The notes below the pieces were generated by a model, which worked only from the letters and a program-made list of their open reading frames with translations, ran no database searches and was not told the origin of the DNA. From an uncultured Agathobacter sp. (GTDB lineage: Bacteria; Bacillota; Clostridia; Lachnospirales; Lachnospiraceae): DNA of 26,303 nt. Location of the stretch: positions 1 through 26,303 of the forward strand of contig CAJUND010000039.1 in assembly GCA_910587655.1 (NCBI GenBank), given 5' to 3'. The position numbers and the translations under genes were made by a program. This document shows, in pieces, positions 21,583 to 26,303 of the stretch (the stretch's first letter is position 1; every line of letters starts with the position of its first letter).

Positions 21583-22894
21583 ATGAAGCGTATCTTATTA
21601 TTAGCCGCTATACTGTCCGCCTGCATTCTTACAGGCTGTGAATCCGGCAGGGAAAAACAATCCATTTATTACCTTAATTTCAAACCGGAGGTGGCAACTG
21701 TCTGGCGTGAAATTGCAGCGGATTATGAGGAAGAGACAGGCATTGAAGTCAAAGTGCTGACCGTGGCAAACGGAAACTATGAGCAGCGATTAAAAGCAGA
21801 ACTGGCGAAAAAGAACGCGCCGGTCCTGTTCCATATTAACGGACCGGTCGGCTACAGTATTTTTAAAAATTTCTGTCTGGATTTAAGCGACACAGAGCTG
21901 TATTCCTGGCAGCTGGACAAGGACATTGCCGTAACGAACGCCGACGGTGTTTACGGCATCCCTTATGTTGTGGAAGGATACGGTATTATCTACAACAATG
22001 CCATTATGAAAAAATATTTTGAACTTCCCTCAAGGGCCGTTTCATTTTCCAGTATGGATGAAGTGAACAATTTTGAAAAGCTGAAGGCTGTTGTGGAAGA
22101 CATGACGCTTCACAAGGATGAACTCGGAATCAAAGGCGTTTTCGCATCCACTTCCTTTGGATCAGGGGAAGACTGGCGCTGGCAGACACATCTGGCAAAC
22201 CTCCCGGTGTACTATGAGTTTCGCGATAAAAACATTTCTGACACCGACACGCTGGATTTTACTTATGGTGACAATTTCAGGAATATATTTGACCTTTATA
22301 TTAATAATTCCTGCACACCAAGGACTGAGCTGTCCCAGAAATCGGTCATTGATTCCATGACGGAATTTGCCCTTGGAGAAGCTGCAATGGTTCAAAATGG
22401 AAACTGGGCATGGAGCCAGATTTCGGATGTGGAAGGAAACAAAGTCCAGGAAGAGGATATCAGGTACCTGCCTATTTATACCGGCGTGGAAGGCGAGGAA
22501 AGCCAGGGGCTGTGTATTGGTACCGGTAATTATCTCTGTGTTAATTCCACTTCCCCGGAGGCTGACCAGCAGGCTGCCATTGATTTTATCAAATGGGTGT
22601 ACAGCTCAGATACCGGAAAAGATTATGTCATCAGCAAACTGGGCTTTATCCCCCCCGTTTAATACTTTTTCAGAGGATGAACGCCCGGATAATCCACTGG
22701 CGCGTGAAATCGCGGAGGATATCGGTAATGACGCCACAAGTTCGGTAAACTGGATTTTTTCAACCTTCCCGAGCCAGCAGTTCAAAAACGATTTTGGCTC
22801 CATGCTGTTAAGCTATGCCAAAGGCGAATGCGAATGGGATACGGTAATTAAGAGCGTGAAGGATGAATGGGCGGCCCAGAAAGCCTCGGATTAG
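21583..22894 (+). pseudogene. ABC transporter substrate-binding lipoprotein, frameshifted by one extra C
   Basis: This is an extracellular solute-binding protein of the family 1 (sugar) type. It has a lipoprotein signal MKRILLLAAILSACILTGC with the lipobox LTGC, then a mature domain starting KPEVATVWREIAADYEEET. The frame stops at 22660-22662 after GFIPPV, about 358 residues in. The missing end continues in the next frame as FNTFSEDERPDNPLAREI through WDTVIKSVKDEWAAQKASD. Removing one C from the C7 run at 22650-22656 would restore a 436-aa protein of normal length. ATG at 21583 has GGGGAG 7 nt upstream. No permease or ATPase genes are adjacent; a chemoreceptor gene follows instead, so it may serve sensing. 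It may be a real mutation, phase variation, or a sequencing error. Confidence 0.8.
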
Positions 22895-22944
22895 GAGGTA
22901 AAGATTGAAAAATACTAAAACCATAGAAAGGAAAAGGACTGCAG

Positions 22945-24693
22945 GTGATTTTTCAATCTTTATTTGTGCCGCAAAAAACGCGTCACAAATGGCACCACGC
23001 CTGCGGCATGGTACAAAACATGAAATTGAAATCAATCCGATACAAAATTGCATTATTAATCGCTTCCACTTCGGTTTTATTAATTTGCGGTATTCTGGCA
23101 GTATCCTATGCGATTAACCGGAAAAATATTACAGAACTGTGCATGAGCTATTTATATGATACCTGTGTTTCAACTTCCGCGACATTATATGAAAGCTTTT
23201 ACGGGGATACGGAACGCAATTACCTGGAAGTCAGCCTGGAATACATTCTTTACAGCGCAGGTATCAGCACGATGGATTCCAGCCATGCATACCTGGTAGA
23301 TACGGACGGGGTTTACCTTTACCATGAAAACACGGAAAAGGTCGGCACAAAAATTGAAAATAACCCGGTTGTTGAAGAAGTTGTCCAGAAGCTTCAGGAT
23401 GGTTTCATTACAACTGCGGATGTCCGGAAATGCCAGGTGGACGGCAAAACGGTTTATGTTGCTTTTATGTGTACGGTAAACGACTGGGTGGTAGTGGTCC
23501 AGGCAGACGAGGCAGATGTTTTAAAGCCGGTAAACTCCATTGCCTTTTACTCACTGGTTATCGGCGCCGCTTTACTGGCTCTTGCCCTGTTCATCGGTTT
23601 TATCATGACTTCCAGAATCACCCGTCCGGTATCCGCGCTGACGAAAGTGATCAATGATATTTCAGACCTGAACCTGGACAGCACCCATGTGATCCCAAAG
23701 ACCAATGATGAAATCGGAGTCATGGGAAACGCCGTGGACCACATGAAACAGCAGCTGCGGGATATTGTTTCCCAGCTGGATGATATTTCAGAGAAACTTG
23801 TATCTGATGCCAATACCCTTTATGATATTTCAGAACAGGTAAATGATGCATCTGTCATCAATTCGTCCACAAACGAAGAACTGGTTGCCAGCATGGCGGA
23901 AACCTCGATTACCGCAGACAAGGTAAATGACAATATCAAGAAAATGAATGGCAGCATTGTTACGGTTGCGGATAAAATCAAGGACGGAACCCGCCTTACG
24001 ACTGACGTCAGAAATAAAACGATTGAAATTGCAGAAAAAACCACATCCGCCAGGGAGGAAACCCTTGGCCTGTATGGCAAGATTCGAAATACTTCCACAG
24101 AAGCAATTGAAAAAGCAAAGGAAGTGAACAAGATTAACCTGCTTGCAGGCGCCATTCAGGAGATTGCGGAACAGACCACCCTGCTGTCCCTGAATGCTTC
24201 CATCGAGGCTGCCAGGGCCGGGGAACAGGGCAAAGGATTTGCCGTTGTGGCAGGTGAAATCGCCAAGCTTGCTACTGAATCCACGGATACCAGCGGGGAT
24301 ATTGTAACAATTGTAAACCAGGTAAACCTTTCCATTGAAACATTAATCCAGTGCCTGATGGACACACTGGATTTCCTGGAAAACAGGGTTATGGCGGACT
24401 ATTCCAGCTTTATGGAATCCAGCAATGAATACAGCAGCGCCGCACAGTCTATCGAGGATTTCATGAACCAGACAAACCATGAGGTCAGGGAATTAAAGCA
24501 CAATATCGCACAGATTGCAACCTCCACGGAGGGTATTAACAGCACAATCAGCCGGGCGCAGCTTGGCGTTAATAATATTGCGGAAAAGACAACGGATGTT
24601 GTGAAGCTGATTTCGGAAACATTTGACCGGACGACTAATTGTAAGGAATCGGCGAAGAAGCTGCGGAAGATTACGTCGAGGTTCAGGCTTTAG
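22945..24693 (+). CDS. Methyl-accepting chemotaxis protein with extracellular single-Cache-like domain
   Basis: This transmembrane chemoreceptor controls CheA and hence motility. TM1 is about residues 35-57 and TM2 about 199-222. The outer domain between them has AYLVDTDGVYLYHENTEKVG, typical of Cache sensors. HAMP follows (RITRPVSALTKVINDI). The signalling hairpin tip is EIAEQTTLLSLNASIEAARA to GKGFAVVAGEIAKLA (about 406-442). The start is uncertain. GTG at 22945 has AAGGA 6 nt upstream. ATG at 23020 fits the family better but has no ribosome site. A TTG at 22905 has a perfect AGGAGG but is in another frame. It lies just after the substrate-binding lipoprotein gene, which suggests the receptor reads that protein's ligand state. 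Confidence 0.9.
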   Translation: MIFQSLFVPQKTRHKWHHACGMVQNMKLKSIRYKIALLIASTSVLLICGILAVSYAINRKNITELCMSYLYDTCVSTSATLYESFYGDTERNYLEVSLEYILYSAGISTMDSSHAYLVDTDGVYLYHENTEKVGTKIENNPVVEEVVQKLQDGFITTADVRKCQVDGKTVYVAFMCTVNDWVVVVQADEADVLKPVNSIAFYSLVIGAALLALALFIGFIMTSRITRPVSALTKVINDISDLNLDSTHVIPKTNDEIGVMGNAVDHMKQQLRDIVSQLDDISEKLVSDANTLYDISEQVNDASVINSSTNEELVASMAETSITADKVNDNIKKMNGSIVTVADKIKDGTRLTTDVRNKTIEIAEKTTSAREETLGLYGKIRNTSTEAIEKAKEVNKINLLAGAIQEIAEQTTLLSLNASIEAARAGEQGKGFAVVAGEIAKLATESTDTSGDIVTIVNQVNLSIETLIQCLMDTLDFLENRVMADYSSFMESSNEYSSAAQSIEDFMNQTNHEVRELKHNIAQIATSTEGINSTISRAQLGVNNIAEKTTDVVKLISETFDRTTNCKESAKKLRKITSRFRL

Positions 24694-24705
24694 GGGATGG
24701 GGTAG

Positions 24706-24757
24706 AAAAGGTGTAAAGGTACGGAGTGATTGCCCGTCTTTACACCTTTTTTATTTT
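24706..24757 (+). terminator. Rho-independent terminator after the chemoreceptor gene
   Basis: A perfect 13-bp stem, AAAAGGTGTAAAG (24706-24718) with CTTTACACCTTTT (24738-24750), is followed by TTTTTTATTTT. It lies 12 nt after the stop, and at least the plus-strand unit ends here. Confidence 0.92.
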
Positions 24758-24793
24758 CACCTTCTTTCCACAGACCGGATAACTATAAAAGAA

Positions 24794-25138
24794 CTATTCC
24801 AACGTTTTTAAAAGCATATCTCCCTTTTTCCTGCAATTTTCCCATTCCTCAGCATTTATCAGAGCATCTTCTGTCCACAATTCATTTCTGTCAGACATAC
24901 CGGCAAGCATTTCATCAATGGATTCTGCAATAGCAAACTGCTCTCTGGTTATCCACTCTTCCTCCAGTAACTCTCTGGCATACGCCATTCCTATTTCACT
25001 AAAATCACTTGCAAGTTCATCTGCAACCACTGTTCCTTTCAGTCTGGCAATTTGATGATTGGCATCCAAAGATATTTGTTCTGCTATATGTACAAACCTG
25101 TCATAATATAGCATTATTTCTTCTATATCTTTCTTCAT
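24794..25138 (-). CDS. Small acidic protein of unknown function (~114 aa)
   Basis: I do not recognise this protein. It looks all-helical, with MKKDIEEIMLYYDRFVHIAEQ at the start and several acidic helices (SDFSEIGMAYARELLEEEW, AIAESIDEMLAGM). It has no membrane segment and no cysteine-rich site. ATG at 25138 is chosen because GGTGGAG lies upstream; ATG at 25162 and GTG at 25174 are in the same frame. It lies about 45 nt after the HhH-GPD-like gene on the same strand and is probably in one unit with it. Codon use is AT-rich like that neighbour. A partner or immunity-type role is possible but unproven. Confidence 0.6.
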   Translation of the reverse strand: MKKDIEEIMLYYDRFVHIAEQISLDANHQIARLKGTVVADELASDFSEIGMAYARELLEEEWITREQFAIAESIDEMLAGMSDRNELWTEDALINAEEWENCRKKGDMLLKTLE

Positions 25139-25183
25139 TTTTTTGTGTTCTCCACCTATCATATTATCTGGCACTTCTGTTTC

Positions 25184-25924
25184 TCAAATCTCCGCTTTAA
25201 ATCTTCCTCTGCTCCACAACCACATAGGTGTATGTACATCGATCGGAACCAAATCCGTACCCTTTAATATTTCCTTCCATCGGTTTGCCACAATTTCCTG
25301 CACATTACTTTGACCAGCCTCTTCCAATGAAATGATTCCCAGTCTCTCGCTTGCCTGAATAATGTGAGTATCCGGAGCAACCGTTATATTCTCTCTGTCA
25401 ACAAACTTAATATCTGTATACTGCTCCATCACATATAACCAGTAATTACAAATTTTATTACCACCCAGATACGGAAATTTCTTTTTATTTTTTGCTATGT
25501 AATCTTTTATCCGGGCAACAGAGTATCCATGATCACTAAATAATACCTGAATATTTCCCATAAAATCATTTTCTATGGTTTCACATAAAGTTCTCCATAT
25601 AACCGGCTGCTTATTAGGTTGTAATGCCACTTTATATTTCAATAATTTTTCTCTTAATAGCTGCTCATCCATAGCGGCCACCGCTTTTGTATTAAAAACA
25701 TCTGTGGTGTCTGCATCTTTATATGTTTTATTCGCACACTCCCACAGTGTATAGGAATTTCTTTGATAATTAAGCGCCATCGGTAATGTAAAATATAAAT
25801 AATTCTTATTTGATGACTTGTCCAATCCGGGATTTTCATCTTCCGGCATTTTTTCTCCACCAAGTCTGCCAGATTTACAAGCAGCCAATAGTGCATATAC
25901 TTTGTTTATATCAAACGTATCCAA
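25184..25924 (-). CDS. Possible HhH-GPD DNA glycosylase-like protein (246 aa)
   Basis: The C-terminal half carries a pattern like helix-hairpin-helix DNA glycosylases: PYLGGNKICNYW (hairpin with Lys157 at the place of the catalytic lysine of Nth/AGOG enzymes), then NITVAPDTHIIQASERLGI with Asp185 in the position of the GPD aspartate. The ending VPIDVHTPMWLWSRGRF is distinctive. The N-terminal half (YFTLPMALNYQRNSYTLWECA) is unfamiliar. No iron-sulfur cluster cysteines are seen at the end. The start is TTG at 25924 with GGGGTGA upstream; an in-frame stop lies shortly before it. A base-excision repair or modified-base role is inferred from motifs only. Confidence 0.5.
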   Translation of the reverse strand: MDTFDINKVYALLAACKSGRLGGEKMPEDENPGLDKSSNKNYLYFTLPMALNYQRNSYTLWECANKTYKDADTTDVFNTKAVAAMDEQLLREKLLKYKVALQPNKQPVIWRTLCETIENDFMGNIQVLFSDHGYSVARIKDYIAKNKKKFPYLGGNKICNYWLYVMEQYTDIKFVDRENITVAPDTHIIQASERLGIISLEEAGQSNVQEIVANRWKEILKGTDLVPIDVHTPMWLWSRGRFKAEI

Positions 25925-25951
25925 CTTCGCATCACCCCATTAGCAGACACT

Positions 25952-25980
25952 ATTATACAAGCCCTTTTATCCACTTTGAA
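25952..25980 (-). promoter_or_regulatory. Promoter of the HhH-GPD-like gene
   Basis: TTCAAA (25975-25980) and a perfect TATAAT (25952-25957) are spaced by 17 nt on the minus strand, about 28 nt upstream of the TTG start. Confidence 0.65.
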
Positions 25981-26095
25981 CTGCCTGCTCCATTTCATAA
26001 ATTCTTCCAACAGCATTTTATACTTTCCCAGCTTTCAACAAATTATCGCCAATAATACTCTCTGCTATTACCGGTTAAAAATCGCTTCAGGATTA

Positions 26096-26302
26096 TCAAG
26101 CATTTGTTGCCATTCCAAATGAAAGAATATTTAAATAAATTGGACAATCAATCATTGATAGCTTTTTTAATATATGACTTGGAATTGTGCATCCTATTTC
26201 TGCAAATTCTGAACGCATATAAATTATAAAACTTACCTCTTCATATGTTCTAGTATAATCCAATTTAATTAGACTTATGCTTGAACTTGTGGTATAATAA
26301 CC
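26096..26302 (-). CDS. Partial hypothetical protein, C-terminal end only
   Basis: A frame of 68 codons is open from the right edge to a TGA at 26096-26098. It reads LDYTRTYEEVSFIIYMRSEF and then CTIPSHILKKLSMIDCPIYL. The alternating beta-strand and helix pattern faintly recalls the end of DUF4279-type proteins, but I cannot confirm this. The gene begins outside the window. The stretch between it and the HhH-GPD-like gene holds only that gene's promoter as far as I can see. Confidence 0.45.
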   Translation of the reverse strand, partial: GYYTTSSSISLIKLDYTRTYEEVSFIIYMRSEFAEIGCTIPSHILKKLSMIDCPIYLNILSFGMATNA

Positions 26303-26303
26303 T

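Overview
The window reads as chromosome of a low-to-mid GC, spore-forming member of the Clostridia, most likely Lachnospiraceae. The evidence is a SpoVT sporulation regulator, a FabK/FabT-type fatty acid operon, an NADP-type clostridial glutamate dehydrogenase, a T-box leader on tyrS, strong AGGAGG ribosome sites and near-consensus sigma-A promoters. Almost all genes up to 21.4 kb lie on the minus strand; a two-gene plus-strand unit (21.5-24.7 kb) and a short AT-rich minus-strand accessory segment (24.8-26.3 kb) follow. No tRNA, rRNA, CRISPR array or classical insertion sequence was seen.

Region 1 (1-3545) is the most unusual part. It is a tandem array of Rpn/PD-(D/E)XK nuclease genes. Two are near-identical copies of one gene (the left one cut by the window edge). 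A third is an unrelated-looking nuclease of about 312 aa, and a fourth is a free-standing 59-codon gene equal to only the C-terminal end of the Rpn protein. The full-length genes share a promoter-bearing leader. Two of the junctions also carry a degenerate copy of the 3' end of the neighbouring sugar-transferase gene. The Rpn genes have a very strong ribosome site inside the gene, exactly at the start of the piece that also exists as a separate gene. That suggests an intragenic small protein of the RpnS antitoxin type.

Region 2 (3443-6511) holds a polyprenyl-phosphate sugar phosphotransferase that begins cell-surface polysaccharide synthesis, and gdhA. Region 3 (6638-14489) is a fatty acid synthesis operon in the order acpP-fabK-fabD-fabG-fabF-fabZ-accDA-fabH-fabT. 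It is driven by a strong promoter bracketed by two FabT-like operators. The carboxyltransferase subunits are fused (accDA), and the accB and accC genes found in many related operons are absent. Region 4 (14500-21437) has a ROK glucokinase, a 146-bp structured repeat, a class A penicillin-binding protein, spoVT with a sigma-G-like promoter, tyrS with a tyrosine T-box, and a membrane acyltransferase whose promoter predicts a leaderless mRNA.

Region 5 (21486-24757) is a sugar-type substrate-binding lipoprotein broken by one extra C in a C7 run, followed by a methyl-accepting chemotaxis protein. Region 6 (24794-26303) carries a HhH-GPD DNA glycosylase-like protein, a small unknown protein and a partial gene at the right edge.
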